Counted from the stretch's first letter, positions 19,502 to 29,497 are shown. The stretch is 50,006 nucleotides of DNA from an uncultured Erysipelotrichaceae bacterium (GCA_900315885.1 ONAT01000008.1:1-50006); one strand, 5' to 3'. Made by a program: numbers and translations. Notes: generated by a model from the letters alone, not told the origin.

Positions 19502-20518
19502 ATGGCGAACTATATTGTGGAATTTAAAAATGTCGTAATTCATTACGAACTAAGAAAATACTCGCTTTGCGCCGTAAATGACTTCTCTTTAGGCTTAGAA
19601 AAGGGTGCAATTACTGCTTTAGTAGGGGAATCAGGAAGTGGCAAGACCACTATCGCAAGTTCCTTATTAGCATGCATTAGTGAGCCAGGAAGAGTAGTGT
19701 CAGGACAAGTAATATTTCATGATAAGGATAAAGATATTGATGTCACATCCTTAAATGAAAAAGAATTAAATGCGTTTAGATGGGATAAAGTTTCAATGGT
19801 ATTCCAAGGAGCTCAAAGCGCATTAAATCCTGTTATTAAGATTTTTGATCAATTCTATGAAACTTTATATGTTCATAATGAATATTTACCAAAAGACAAG
19901 AGAATTGTATTAACTAAAGCTGTTGCAAGAGAAAAAATGGTTAAACTTCTTGAAATAGTAAACTTAGATCCAGATAGAGTGTTAGATGCTTATCCACACG
20001 AATTAAGTGGAGGAATGAAACAACGTGTTATGATTGCGTTCTCTCTTTTATGTGATCCTGACCTTATTATTCTAGATGAACCTACCACAGCGTTAGATGT
20101 GATTACCCAAGATTTTATCTTTTCAATTTTAAAGAAGATTAATCGTGAGATGGGTATTGCTATGCTTTTATTAACTCATGATATCGCAATTGTCAGTAAG
20201 TACGCAGATTACATGGGTGTTATGTATGGTGGAAGATTAATGGAATATGGTACGGTCGAAGATGTCTTTGAACATCGTTACCATCCATACACCAAAGGTC
20301 TAATTGACTCAACACCAAGTCTAGTTGGCGACCTTGATTCTTTAAAACCTATTGGAGGAAATCCACCTGACTTATTAAATATGCCAAAAGGATGTCGTTT
20401 CAATCCTCGTTGCTCAAAGTGTTTTAAAAGATGCACCGAAGAAGAACCACAAGATTACAATGTCAACGGTTCGTTAGTGAAATGCTTTCTTTATGATAAA
20501 AAGGAGGACAATAAATGA
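19502..20518 (+). CDS. ABC importer ATP-binding protein (DppD-like)
   Basis: A 338-residue ATPase with Walker A GESGSGKTT near residue 39, signature LSGGMKQR near 163, and Walker B LIILDEPTTALD. The C-terminus ends with the oligopeptide/dipeptide extension, including PKGCRFNPRC and further cysteines (CSKCFKRC) that in relatives can bind an Fe-S cluster. It stops in TGA, which confirms that TGA is a stop here. It overlaps the next ATPase by four bases. Confidence 0.93.
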   Translation: MANYIVEFKNVVIHYELRKYSLCAVNDFSLGLEKGAITALVGESGSGKTTIASSLLACISEPGRVVSGQVIFHDKDKDIDVTSLNEKELNAFRWDKVSMVFQGAQSALNPVIKIFDQFYETLYVHNEYLPKDKRIVLTKAVAREKMVKLLEIVNLDPDRVLDAYPHELSGGMKQRVMIAFSLLCDPDLIILDEPTTALDVITQDFIFSILKKINREMGIAMLLLTHDIAIVSKYADYMGVMYGGRLMEYGTVEDVFEHRYHPYTKGLIDSTPSLVGDLDSLKPIGGNPPDLLNMPKGCRFNPRCSKCFKRCTEEEPQDYNVNGSLVKCFLYDKKEDNK

Positions 20519-21516
20519 GAAAAGTTGTTGAACTTAAAGACTTAAATATGTCCTTCGATAAAAAAGGAAAATTCTTACAAAAAGAAAAGAAAATTCACGT
20601 ATTAAGAGATATTAATCTTGATATCTATGAAGGTGAAATTGTCGCAATTGTTGGAGAATCTGGATGTGGCAAAACGACAATTGGTAAAATCATCACAGGT
20701 ATTTTAAGACCAACAAAAGGTGAAGTCCTAATTGATGGCAAAAACATATACAAATTTGATATAAAAAACTTTTTCCAAGCTAGAGAAAAGGTTCAATTTA
20801 TTCAACAAGATAGCTATGCTGCACTTAATCCTGTTCGTACGATTGCTAAATCATTAAGTGCTCCAATTAAACATCACTTTAAAGGTATATCATCCGAAGA
20901 ATGTGATGAGAAAATGTGTCAATTACTCACGAGAGTTGGTTTAAATCCACCAGAACAATTCTTATCTAAATATCCACATATGTGTAGTGGAGGACAAAGA
21001 CAAAGAATTCTTATGGCAAGAGCGATTTCCATTGAGCCATCATTAATCGTCGCAGATGAACCTGTTTCTATGATTGATGTTTCAATGCGTTTATCGATTT
21101 TAAACTTAATGTCTGATTTTAATAAAAATGATGGAATATCATTCGTTTATATTACTCACGATTTGGCGACAGCAAGATACATTGCTCAATGTGGACGAAT
21201 TGTTGTTATGTATTTAGGCGAAATAGTGGAAGAGGGAAAGATTGAAGAAGTATTACATGACCCTCGTCATCCTTATACCCAAGCCTTAATCGCTGCAGTT
21301 CCAACACCAGATCCGAAAATCGCTAAAAAAGAGCGTAAAATCCCAATTAAATCTATGGATTTAGGCTCGTTAGAAAATAGACCTGAAGGATGTGTCTTCT
21401 ATGACCGTTGTCCTTATGCATGTGATAAATGTAAAGAAAAAATCGGCTATGAACTTGTAGGGACAAGAAGAGTTAAATGCTGCCGATTAAATGAGGTGCC
21501 AAAATGGAACCATTAG
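20515..21516 (+). CDS. ABC importer ATP-binding protein (DppF-like)
   Basis: A 333-residue ATPase, the partner of the preceding one. Walker A is GESGCGKTT near residue 49, signature CSGGQRQRILMARA near 160, Walker B LIVADEPVSMID (Glu retained), and the C-terminal cysteines CVFYDRCPYACDKC are the same type of oligopeptide extension. The first signature residue is Cys instead of the usual Leu. AAGGAGG lies just before its ATG. The five genes make a complete importer. Confidence 0.92.
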   Translation: MRKVVELKDLNMSFDKKGKFLQKEKKIHVLRDINLDIYEGEIVAIVGESGCGKTTIGKIITGILRPTKGEVLIDGKNIYKFDIKNFFQAREKVQFIQQDSYAALNPVRTIAKSLSAPIKHHFKGISSEECDEKMCQLLTRVGLNPPEQFLSKYPHMCSGGQRQRILMARAISIEPSLIVADEPVSMIDVSMRLSILNLMSDFNKNDGISFVYITHDLATARYIAQCGRIVVMYLGEIVEEGKIEEVLHDPRHPYTQALIAAVPTPDPKIAKKERKIPIKSMDLGSLENRPEGCVFYDRCPYACDKCKEKIGYELVGTRRVKCCRLNEVPKWNH

Positions 21517-21719
21517 GAGTATGTACAAAATACGCAATGGTTATATCTGTCATTAGCGTAATAGCCTTATTTATCACTCCAAGAGAGAGTGAAGGATTCT
21601 ATTTATCATTAATCTCATTAGTTGTTTCTTTAATTATCGCAGTTGTGGGATTTATTATCATTAATAAACGCGCCAAAAAAGAAGAAAAGGAGGAAGAAAA
21701 AGATGAAGCTAATAACTAA
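21504..21719 (+). CDS. Small two-segment membrane protein
   Basis: A 71-residue protein with two hydrophobic helices (about residues 10-25 and 33-53) and a strongly charged Lys/Glu tail. It begins inside the end of the DppF-like gene (GAGGTG upstream) and its tail overlaps the start of the next lipoprotein. It is not recognised. It could be an accessory or modulatory subunit of the importer, but only its position suggests this. Confidence 0.6.
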   Translation: MEPLGVCTKYAMVISVISVIALFITPRESEGFYLSLISLVVSLIIAVVGFIIINKRAKKEEKEEEKDEANN

Positions 21720-24147
21720 ATTAATACTTCCATTTCTTCTTTTGCTAGCGGGATGCTCTGGCAATACAAGTTCGTCTGAAATCCCTAGTGTAGTTCCTAT
21801 TTCAGGAAATGACGATAATTCAACCGTAATACCACCAAGTATTAATAAGGAGGATGAAAGCTTGGAAAAAGTTTCAAAATTAGTAAATAATGCTAGTCCA
21901 GAGATTATTAACAATCCAAAATATCCTACGAAGGACGTATTTGTCGCGGATGTAGTATTAGATTTAGCACATGGTTTCGCTATTGATAATACGGGACATC
22001 ACGAAATAGATACAATTTTACAAAACACTATTGATGCTTTATATGAGCGTGGTGGAGGAACAATTTATTTGCCACATGGCACATATAAAATTGCAACAAG
22101 AATTGAAGTGAAACCTTACATTAATATCCGTGGTGATTATGTTGATCCTGATAAAGTAACAGATGGAGATTACGGAACAGTAATCAATTGCTGTGTAAGG
22201 TCAACAAGCGAAGATGTAGGTACAAAAAGTAATGTCTTCCGCATGATGGGTAGCACTGCTTTAATTGGCTTAACATTTTTCTACCCTGATCAATTTTTAG
22301 ATATTATTGCACCATATGCTTACACAATTGAAATTCCAGGAGGGTTAACTCTTGATAGCTGTACGGCATACACTTTGCAAGATATTACACTCTTAAATTC
22401 ATATAAAGGTATTTGTGCCTCAATCACAAATGGTTCAATAACACATGAACAATTACATTTATCAAATATTAAAGGTACTTGTTTACGTGTCGGAGCGTAT
22501 TTAACAAATAGTTCAGAAGTTGGTACTTTTGATAACATTACATTCTCTCCAAAATATTGGGCAAATGCATCAAAAAAATATAATGCTCCACATATTCAAA
22601 ATATTATTGATTTCACCGCTAAAAATTCTGTTGGTATGGTATTAGGAGATTTAGAATGGCAAGAAATTACTAATGTCTTAATTGAAAATTATCATACTGG
22701 TTTATATTTCATTGATGGTACAAGATCTACAAGCTACCATATGGCGTTTATTGGCCAATTCTATAATCTTGTAGTTAAAAATGCACAATATGGAATTTAT
22801 GTCACAAAACTTTACGAAAATATGGGAATTGATTTCTGTCAATCTTATGTTCAAGGAGAAAAATATGCAATTATGTCATCATCTCCATATAATTATGGTT
22901 GCTTGAAAATATCAAAATCCGATATTGTTGGCAAAACTGCGGGCGTAAATATTCTTTATAACAATGAAAAGAGAACAGAAAGCGAAATAAAAGAATGGGA
23001 CAATGGTGATTACAATTTACCAGTCCTAAAATTATACGATGTCTATAGTGATTATGACGCAGATGTCACGGGCGTTAAAGACGCAAGTGTAGCAATTCAA
23101 AAAGCTTTAGATGACGCTCATAAAAATGGTGGAGGTATTGTTTACTTAAGAGGAGGCTTCTATCGTTTAGAAAAACCTTTAACAGTATATGCAAATACAC
23201 AGTTAAGAGGATGTGCGAATGCCTTAGGACAATGCCAAGCTGGTAATTCGCGTGGAACATTCTTATTGGTACATCACTCATTAGGAATTGAAAATAGTGA
23301 AAAAGCACCTGCAATTATCACTCTTGATGGTTATAACAGTGGTGTTACTGGTTTAAGAATTGGATTCCCAGAATTTAATTTATATGAGAAAAAATATACT
23401 GTAACAACAATTCCAACATTGCCATTTGCAATAAGAGGAACAGGAGCGAATAACTACGCAACTAACATTTATATTCCAGGTGCTTATAATGGTGTGGAAA
23501 TGATAGGTAATAACTTTATCGTTAAAAAAGTATTAGGATGCTTCTTTAACGTTGGATATTCTCTCTCAGGAGACCATGGCTTATTGAGTGGATGTTTATC
23601 AAATGGGGCATGTACTTTAAAACCAGGTTCAGACAAGATTGATGATTTTAAGGCATGGGGAAATATAAGTTACCGTCTCACTGTCTTACAAAGTTATATC
23701 TACGAATTAACTAGAGGAAAAACGACTCTAATTAAAGCCGAGGATTGTATAGATTTAAACATCAATCATGTATTTACATTTGGTACTAGAACATTTATTC
23801 AAGCCACGAATTCCGAAATTGAATTCTACAATGTGGGATTTGATTCACAACCAGTCTTACAAGGTGCAATGTTTGATTTAAATAATACAAAAGCCATTGT
23901 GTTCAATATGCTTCGTGATAATTGTGCTACAGATCATGAACAAGTATTTATCAAATCACAAGGCGATTCTAATATTACTATTTACAATATCATCTTACTT
24001 CTCCAAGCAAATGCTGGAAGATTTAAAGGGAATATTATAAACAACGAAAAAGTTTCTTTAACGGAACTTGCGGGTGACTCTCCAGTTAACTTAGAAAAAA
24101 TCTGGAAAGCCAAAATTAACTATACGTATGTTGATTATTCTAAATAA
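21703..24147 (+). CDS. Surface lipoprotein with two pectate-lyase-like beta-helix domains
   Basis: An 814-residue lipoprotein. Start ATG 21703 has a strong AAGGAGG at 21687-21693; the open frame extends upstream to 21643, but that has no ribosome binding site and would lose the signal peptide. The lipobox is LAGC (Cys18). Two homologous halves each begin with a pectate-lyase-3-type entrance: GGGTIYLPHGTYKI near residue 108 and GGGIVYLRGGFYRL near 475, followed by many short strand-turn repeats typical of right-handed parallel beta-helices. This fold is used by polysaccharide lyases and hydrolases. It most likely depolymerises or binds the external polysaccharide whose oligomers the importer takes up. 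No catalytic family can be named. Confidence 0.75.
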   Translation: MKLITKLILPFLLLLAGCSGNTSSSEIPSVVPISGNDDNSTVIPPSINKEDESLEKVSKLVNNASPEIINNPKYPTKDVFVADVVLDLAHGFAIDNTGHHEIDTILQNTIDALYERGGGTIYLPHGTYKIATRIEVKPYINIRGDYVDPDKVTDGDYGTVINCCVRSTSEDVGTKSNVFRMMGSTALIGLTFFYPDQFLDIIAPYAYTIEIPGGLTLDSCTAYTLQDITLLNSYKGICASITNGSITHEQLHLSNIKGTCLRVGAYLTNSSEVGTFDNITFSPKYWANASKKYNAPHIQNIIDFTAKNSVGMVLGDLEWQEITNVLIENYHTGLYFIDGTRSTSYHMAFIGQFYNLVVKNAQYGIYVTKLYENMGIDFCQSYVQGEKYAIMSSSPYNYGCLKISKSDIVGKTAGVNILYNNEKRTESEIKEWDNGDYNLPVLKLYDVYSDYDADVTGVKDASVAIQKALDDAHKNGGGIVYLRGGFYRLEKPLTVYANTQLRGCANALGQCQAGNSRGTFLLVHHSLGIENSEKAPAIITLDGYNSGVTGLRIGFPEFNLYEKKYTVTTIPTLPFAIRGTGANNYATNIYIPGAYNGVEMIGNNFIVKKVLGCFFNVGYSLSGDHGLLSGCLSNGACTLKPGSDKIDDFKAWGNISYRLTVLQSYIYELTRGKTTLIKAEDCIDLNINHVFTFGTRTFIQATNSEIEFYNVGFDSQPVLQGAMFDLNNTKAIVFNMLRDNCATDHEQVFIKSQGDSNITIYNIILLLQANAGRFKGNIINNEKVSLTELAGDSPVNLEKIWKAKINYTYVDYSK

Positions 24148-24168
24148 AAAGGAAAGGAGGTATGCAAG

Positions 24169-25737
24169 ATGAAAAGAAAAAATCTTATTCTAGTTGTTGT
24201 TTCACTTTTTGCTTCAGTTTTGTTCACTGGTTGTAACCCACATAATGAACAACCATCAGTGATTACAAAATACGTTGCCCCAACAGAAATATCATTAAAG
24301 GCTAGTGGCTATCAAAAAGGTAAAGATTTCAAGATTATTCGTGATGACACTGTCACAATTCAAGCTTCAGTATTACCAAAAGACGCTACGAATAGAACTG
24401 TATCTTGGAAGAGTGATAATCCTGATATTCAAGTTACAGATTTAGGAGATAATAAAGCCACAATTAAAGGTTGGGAAGTTACTACAGCAAACATCACAAT
24501 TAGTGTTGTTAACGATGATTTTACTATGACACTTCCAGTTCAATGTATTACGGAAGTCATGCCTACCGGAATTAAAATTCCTGGTGACAAGGTCGAATTA
24601 AAACAAAACACTCGTCAACAATACGATGTTAAAGTACTTCCGGAAGATGTTACAGTGAAAGATTATAATGTTTCAGTTTCTCCTGTAACAACATTAAAAC
24701 CTGGCAATGATAATGGAATTTCTGTTATTAAAGATGAAGAAAACTTCTACCTTAAAGAGGAAGAAGCGGATATTGGCGATATTTATAAAGTTGAAATTAC
24801 TTCCGCAAGAAATAACGCAATTAAAAATAGCTTCAATGTTGAAATTGTGCCATATATGCTTGATGAAATTAAATTTAAGAACGAAGATATCACAATATCT
24901 TTAAAAGATCCAACATATAGAATGTGTCCAAAGTTCTATCCTGAAAAAACATCTTATTTGCACGCTACATACGAATCATTAAATCCAGATATTTGTGATA
25001 TCGACCCAGAATCTGGCAAATTATTACCAAAAGCTGTTGGTGTAGCGACACTTAAAGTTACTTCAGTAGAACAACCGGAAATATCTAATACTACAACAGT
25101 TACTGTTAATAATAACGAAACAGAATACTTGTTTAGAAATTTCAAATCTTCCTTACTGGATGATTTAGAACCATATGATAAAGATTGGCAAAACTTTGAA
25201 ACAGACGCAGTTTCGTTTGCAAGATGGTTAGATATTCAAAGTGAAGATACATGGTATTCACATGCTTTAGATGCTGGATGGGCTAAATGGCTATGTGGAC
25301 AAGACTATTGGGATGATAACAACTGCCCAGATGATGATAGAGCAAATGTTATGGTCTATAACAAATTACACGTCCCACAAGAAGCTACAAAAGTTCAATT
25401 TGTATTCAGAAGTCACTTACACGCGAATGATACATCGCTCGTCAGAATGTTAATGATTGATGAAAACAAAAATGTTACAGATTTAACAAATGGTTGGTTA
25501 AAATTCGATAACACATTTGATCGATACTTAAATTTTGATGTCACACCATATCAAGGTAAAAATGTGACTTTCGTTATCCAACAAGATATGGAAGCCGGAA
25601 CTATATTTACAAAAGATGCCTGCTGTGCTGGTCAATTCTTGATGTTCCGAAGAATGGGCTTCAATGTCAATGATAATCCTTTAATCGAGGATGAAACCCA
25701 TGACATTCTAAACTGGGGAAAAGAAGGAGCAGCATAA
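24169..25737 (+). CDS. Surface lipoprotein with Big_2-like Ig domains and a C-terminal jelly-roll-like module
   Basis: A 522-residue lipoprotein (lipobox FTGC, Cys22; AGGAGG upstream). Residues 35-125 and 230-315 form bacterial Ig-like domain 2 repeats (TEISLKASG, VSWKSDNPDI, then VTLKVTSVEQPE). The C-terminal part, about residues 325-520, begins FRNFKSSLLDD, contains many aromatic residues (DWQNF, WYSHALDAGWAKWL, YWDD) and ends near FLMFRRMGF. That ending matches two copies in the 730-residue lipoprotein downstream. It probably binds carbohydrate or displays the system at the cell surface. No catalytic residues are recognisable. Confidence 0.7.
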   Translation: MKRKNLILVVVSLFASVLFTGCNPHNEQPSVITKYVAPTEISLKASGYQKGKDFKIIRDDTVTIQASVLPKDATNRTVSWKSDNPDIQVTDLGDNKATIKGWEVTTANITISVVNDDFTMTLPVQCITEVMPTGIKIPGDKVELKQNTRQQYDVKVLPEDVTVKDYNVSVSPVTTLKPGNDNGISVIKDEENFYLKEEEADIGDIYKVEITSARNNAIKNSFNVEIVPYMLDEIKFKNEDITISLKDPTYRMCPKFYPEKTSYLHATYESLNPDICDIDPESGKLLPKAVGVATLKVTSVEQPEISNTTTVTVNNNETEYLFRNFKSSLLDDLEPYDKDWQNFETDAVSFARWLDIQSEDTWYSHALDAGWAKWLCGQDYWDDNNCPDDDRANVMVYNKLHVPQEATKVQFVFRSHLHANDTSLVRMLMIDENKNVTDLTNGWLKFDNTFDRYLNFDVTPYQGKNVTFVIQQDMEAGTIFTKDACCAGQFLMFRRMGFNVNDNPLIEDETHDILNWGKEGAA

Positions 25738-25738
25738 T

Positions 25739-27160
25739 ATGAAACAATTATTCTATAAAACAAAAGATCCAACCGCGGTAGCGGATTGTATACCTTACTA
25801 TGAAAATGGAGTTTATCACATTTTCTACTTACTTGACTTAAGAAATCCTAATGATATAGGAACACCTTGGTGTAAAATTACCACAACAGATTTTGTCCAT
25901 TTTAAAGATCATGGCGAGATGCTCAAAAGAGGAACACACGATGAATACGATATGTATGTGTTCACGGGAAGTGTAATTAAAGACAAAAAAGGTTTATATC
26001 ATATTTGGTATACAGGTCATAACACAGTGATGGATCCAGGTAACTATTTACAAGCTGTTATGCACGCAGTAAGTGAAGATTTAGAACACTGGACCAAGAT
26101 TCCAGAAGATACATTTACTGCTTGTGAAGGCTTTGAAATAAGAGACTGGCGCGATCCATTTGTGTATTTTGATGAAGAAGATCAATTGTTCCACATGCTT
26201 TTATCAACAAGAAAAGAAGGCGGACCTACTCGTCGAAGAGGTACAACATCAATGCTTGTATCTTCCGACAATAAACACTGGGAAGTTAAAGAATCATTTT
26301 ATGAGCCAGAATTATATTACGCGCATGAATGCCCAGATTTGTTTAAAATCGGCGACTGGTATTATCACGTATTTAGTGAATTCTCACGTTATTCTACAAC
26401 AAGATACGTAATGTCAAAATCTCTTAAAGGTCCATGGATTAAACCAGAAAACGATAAGTTTGATGGTAGAGCCTTCTATGCCGCTAAAACGGTGAGTGAT
26501 GGAAAAAGAAGATTTGTCATTGGTTGGAATCCAACTAAAGAAGGAAATATTGATTCTGGAGTATGGCAATGGGGTGGAAATGTTGAAATCCACGAAATAA
26601 TTCAAAATCCAGATGGAACTTTATCCGTAAAGATGCCAAAAGAAGTTGATGAAGCATTTGATGAAGGTGAACCATTATCCTTTGTGGATAGATTTGGAAA
26701 GCCAAAAGATGTGTCACATATGGAGAACATCACAGGTGCAGAAATAGCGTATTGTGATGTGCCAAAAGAAGATGTCTATCGAATTGATTTCGATTTTGCA
26801 TACGAAGAAGGAACTTCAAGAATAGGACTTTTATTAAATAACGATCTTGAAGCTGATGCAGGATATGGATATTTTATTGAACCACTACATAATCGCGTGG
26901 TCTTTGAACAATTCCCTATCTTCCCTCAATATTCTTTCGTAGATGTGTATCTAGAAAGACCATTACACTTAAAACCAAAACAAATTAATCATGTTAGTGT
27001 AATAGTCCAAGGTACGATTGCTGTGTGTTATATCAATGACACTGTCGCATTATCTACAAGAATGTACAATTTCAACACTCAAAAAGTTGGTTTGCTAGTC
27101 CATGGTAAAGCTACTTTGAGTAATATAAAATTTAAAAGATTTAGAAAAGGAGAAAAATAA
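25739..27160 (+). CDS. GH32-like glycoside hydrolase (probable beta-fructosidase), cytoplasmic
   Basis: A 473-residue enzyme of the GH32 (fructosidase) type. It has no signal peptide, so it should act on imported oligosaccharide. The five-bladed propeller motifs are visible: candidate nucleophile Asp16 in VADCIPYYENGVYHIFYLLD (the family's NDPNG equivalent, here variant), RDP at residues 138-140 (transition-state stabiliser) and the acid/base Glu197 in AHECPDL. A C-terminal beta-sandwich (about 320-470) completes the fold. Related GH43 enzymes share the propeller but lack the ECP motif. The expected product is fructose, or a fructose-like furanose. Its start overlaps the end of the preceding lipoprotein gene by a few bases with GGAG upstream. 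Confidence 0.8.
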   Translation: MKQLFYKTKDPTAVADCIPYYENGVYHIFYLLDLRNPNDIGTPWCKITTTDFVHFKDHGEMLKRGTHDEYDMYVFTGSVIKDKKGLYHIWYTGHNTVMDPGNYLQAVMHAVSEDLEHWTKIPEDTFTACEGFEIRDWRDPFVYFDEEDQLFHMLLSTRKEGGPTRRRGTTSMLVSSDNKHWEVKESFYEPELYYAHECPDLFKIGDWYYHVFSEFSRYSTTRYVMSKSLKGPWIKPENDKFDGRAFYAAKTVSDGKRRFVIGWNPTKEGNIDSGVWQWGGNVEIHEIIQNPDGTLSVKMPKEVDEAFDEGEPLSFVDRFGKPKDVSHMENITGAEIAYCDVPKEDVYRIDFDFAYEEGTSRIGLLLNNDLEADAGYGYFIEPLHNRVVFEQFPIFPQYSFVDVYLERPLHLKPKQINHVSVIVQGTIAVCYINDTVALSTRMYNFNTQKVGLLVHGKATLSNIKFKRFRKGEK

Positions 27161-29352
27161 TGAAAAAATCTTTGAAGATTATTTTATGCCTCGCTGGTGT
27201 GGCAACAATGGCTTCATGTAATGGTACAACAAATCCATCAAATGGTTCGTTAACACCATCAACAAGTAATTCCACTGTCGTTACCCCAGAATTGAAAGCT
27301 GAAGAAGAAGTGTCTCTTACTGTAGGACAAACACATAAGATTGTCTTTACAAAATTAGTTGGAATTGAGGCTTCCTCAATCCAATATTCTAGTCGTGATG
27401 AAAGTGTTGCCACTGTTGCTGCGGATGGAACTATTACTGCAGTAGATGAAGGTGAAACAACAATCATCGTTAGAGCAGGTGATTTGAGAAGTTCTGTTAC
27501 AGTCAAAGTATCAGATCCAAACAAATTACAAGGCTTAGTTAAATACTCAAAACTAAAAAATATTGCCAAAATGACTGAAAACCAATTTGCAGTATTAAAA
27601 GATGATGAAATGATTAACTTCGCATGGGGTGCCAAAACATCACTTGAAGATACAGCTGCTAAAGTAGACTTTACTGGTGAAGCTGAAGATTCCACAGTAA
27701 TCGGACGTGGTGCGGCAATTAAAGACCACGCTTCATATTGGAATGGTGGCTGGGTTGTTGCTTTCCAATCAAATGGTGAAGAATTAAAAGATGTTTCAAC
27801 TGCTCACGCAATGGGTTACTGGAAAACTGATGTTTCAAAACTAGCAAATTCATTTAGATTATGGGGTTGGGGCGGAAACGCTGACTTCTCTGGTGAAGGT
27901 TCATTTAGAGTCGTGGCATATCAAGCAAAGAATGCTGAATATACTGAATACGATGAACACGTTCTTGAACCATTAGATATTGGTGGTTTAACAAAAGACA
28001 CTGCTGGATGGATTTCTTATACTGCAATTGATGATGTAAATTCAGGCCAAATCACTAGTGCACCTGCAGATAATATGTTCGTATTTGCTTCAAATGTTGA
28101 AGGAAGATACGATTTAAGAAATGCAAAAGATGTTATTATAACTGTTCAAATGAAAGGTTTAAATAACGTATTAAATGATAAAGCAGATATCTTTGGTATC
28201 AAACGTATGGGCTTTATTCTTGATGATGAACCAAACATCACATTAAATTCCGAAGAAAATGTTTCATTATATCCTGGTGAAACATCACAAATCTCTATTG
28301 GTTTAGCAGGCGCTGCTAACACAGGTGTTACATCATATGTTTCCGATAACGAAAACGCTGCAACAGTTTCTGATACTGGTTTAATTACAGCTAAAAACGT
28401 TATATCCGAAACAAATGTACATATTACTATTACTAACACTAACGTAGAAGAAAAATCACTTGTCGTTAATGTCAAAGTATTACCTACACCAAGTGATGAT
28501 TACACATTACCAACAAACATCACACTTACAAAAGGTCAAACACAAAAGATTGAACCAACAATTCTTTCTGGCTGTGATGCAGGATTTACATTTGAAAGTA
28601 AAGAACCTGGTATTGTGACAGTTGCTACAGATGGTACATTAACCGCTGTTGATGCTGGACATGCTGAAATTGTTGTAAAATGTGGTACAGTCGAAAAGAA
28701 AACAACAGTTTCTGTCAACACAACATCATTATATGGTAGAAGTGGAACAGAAGCTTGGTCAGAAGTTAAAGAAACAGCAAACAATCAAACTGAATGGGAC
28801 TTTGCTTGGTCAGGATTTACTTGCCCATCACAAGTTAATAACGATGGTACAGCGTATGGTACAAAACCATTACATTATGTAAGTAATGTTGAAGCAGGCG
28901 CTGTTGGTGAAGTCAATCCTAATGACTTCGGTTTAATTACTGGTGTCGGAGGAACAAGAAGTGAAATGGCACAATCTGCCTTATTTGGTGTCACAACTGT
29001 TCCAACAGCTGGCGATTTCCGCTTATGGGGTTGGAATCCAGAAGAAAATAATGATATCTTAGGCACAAGTAAATTTAGAATTGTTGCATATTTACCAAAC
29101 GAAACATGGACAAGCTTTGAAGTATATGAATTCAAATTTGCTGCTACAGATAACGCTGATGCAACATTCAAACAAGATCAAGTTACCGGTATCGTCGAAA
29201 TGAGCCAACACGGACAATCTAATTTCTCTGTTTATTCTACTCCAGAAATTTTAAGAGGAAAGAAAGTAGTCTTAAGTGTTGAAGCATACTCAATTAAGAA
29301 TGACGCTAACAAACAAACAAGAACATATGTCCGTAGATTAGGCTGGTTCTAA
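27160..29352 (+). CDS. Surface lipoprotein with Big_2-like domains alternating with two jelly-roll-like modules
   Basis: A 730-residue lipoprotein (lipobox MASC, Cys20). Order: Ser/Thr-rich linker, Big_2-like Ig domain (residues about 45-120, VTVKVSDPNK), module A (about 145-350), two Ig domains (about 360-530), module B (about 540-730). Modules A and B align by eye: FRLWGWGGNADFSGEGSFRVVAY with FRLWGWNPEENNDILGTSKFRIVAY (pieces shortened here by family motif), and endings KRMGF and RRLGW. A third copy is the C-terminus of the 522-residue lipoprotein. The gene ends the operon, with a terminator right after. Likely a carbohydrate-binding or scaffolding surface protein. Confidence 0.7.
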   Translation: MKKSLKIILCLAGVATMASCNGTTNPSNGSLTPSTSNSTVVTPELKAEEEVSLTVGQTHKIVFTKLVGIEASSIQYSSRDESVATVAADGTITAVDEGETTIIVRAGDLRSSVTVKVSDPNKLQGLVKYSKLKNIAKMTENQFAVLKDDEMINFAWGAKTSLEDTAAKVDFTGEAEDSTVIGRGAAIKDHASYWNGGWVVAFQSNGEELKDVSTAHAMGYWKTDVSKLANSFRLWGWGGNADFSGEGSFRVVAYQAKNAEYTEYDEHVLEPLDIGGLTKDTAGWISYTAIDDVNSGQITSAPADNMFVFASNVEGRYDLRNAKDVIITVQMKGLNNVLNDKADIFGIKRMGFILDDEPNITLNSEENVSLYPGETSQISIGLAGAANTGVTSYVSDNENAATVSDTGLITAKNVISETNVHITITNTNVEEKSLVVNVKVLPTPSDDYTLPTNITLTKGQTQKIEPTILSGCDAGFTFESKEPGIVTVATDGTLTAVDAGHAEIVVKCGTVEKKTTVSVNTTSLYGRSGTEAWSEVKETANNQTEWDFAWSGFTCPSQVNNDGTAYGTKPLHYVSNVEAGAVGEVNPNDFGLITGVGGTRSEMAQSALFGVTTVPTAGDFRLWGWNPEENNDILGTSKFRIVAYLPNETWTSFEVYEFKFAATDNADATFKQDQVTGIVEMSQHGQSNFSVYSTPEILRGKKVVLSVEAYSIKNDANKQTRTYVRRLGWF

Positions 29353-29387
29353 TATCTAAAAAATAGTCAATAAATAATAGTCTTTTT

Positions 29388-29420
29388 GCCCTGATTCAGA
29401 TTACCTGAGTTAGGGCTTTT
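29388..29420 (+). terminator. Terminator of the importer operon
   Basis: The 12-base arms GCCCTGATTCAG (29388-29399) and CTGAGTTAGGGC (29405-29416) pair at ten positions plus G-T pairs, with loop ATTAC, followed by four T. Confidence 0.85.
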
Positions 29421-29437
29421 ATATTGCAAACAAAAAA

Positions 29438-29456
29438 ACTAATCACAATGATTAGT
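29438..29456 (-). terminator. Terminator of the lacI-mannosidase-esterase operon
   Basis: ACTAATCA (29438-29445) and TGATTAGT (29449-29456) form a perfect 8-base stem with a three-base loop. On the minus strand it runs into a seven-T tract, so it ends transcription coming from the esterase gene. Confidence 0.8.
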
Positions 29457-29497
29457 CTTTTATGTGTTTTAGATTGAATTTGTAGAGAAATTTTTGC

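Noticed and set aside
21643-21702. Upstream start for the beta-helix lipoprotein
   Set aside because: It would remove the signal peptide from the N-terminus and has no ribosome site; ATG 21703 has a perfect one.
21703-24147. GH91 inulin fructotransferase
   Set aside because: The beta-helix fold and fructan context fit, but I see none of the family's characteristic sequence and the protein is nearly twice as long.
25739-27160. GH43 arabinosidase/xylosidase
   Set aside because: The ECP-type acid/base motif and RDP at this spacing are typical of GH32.
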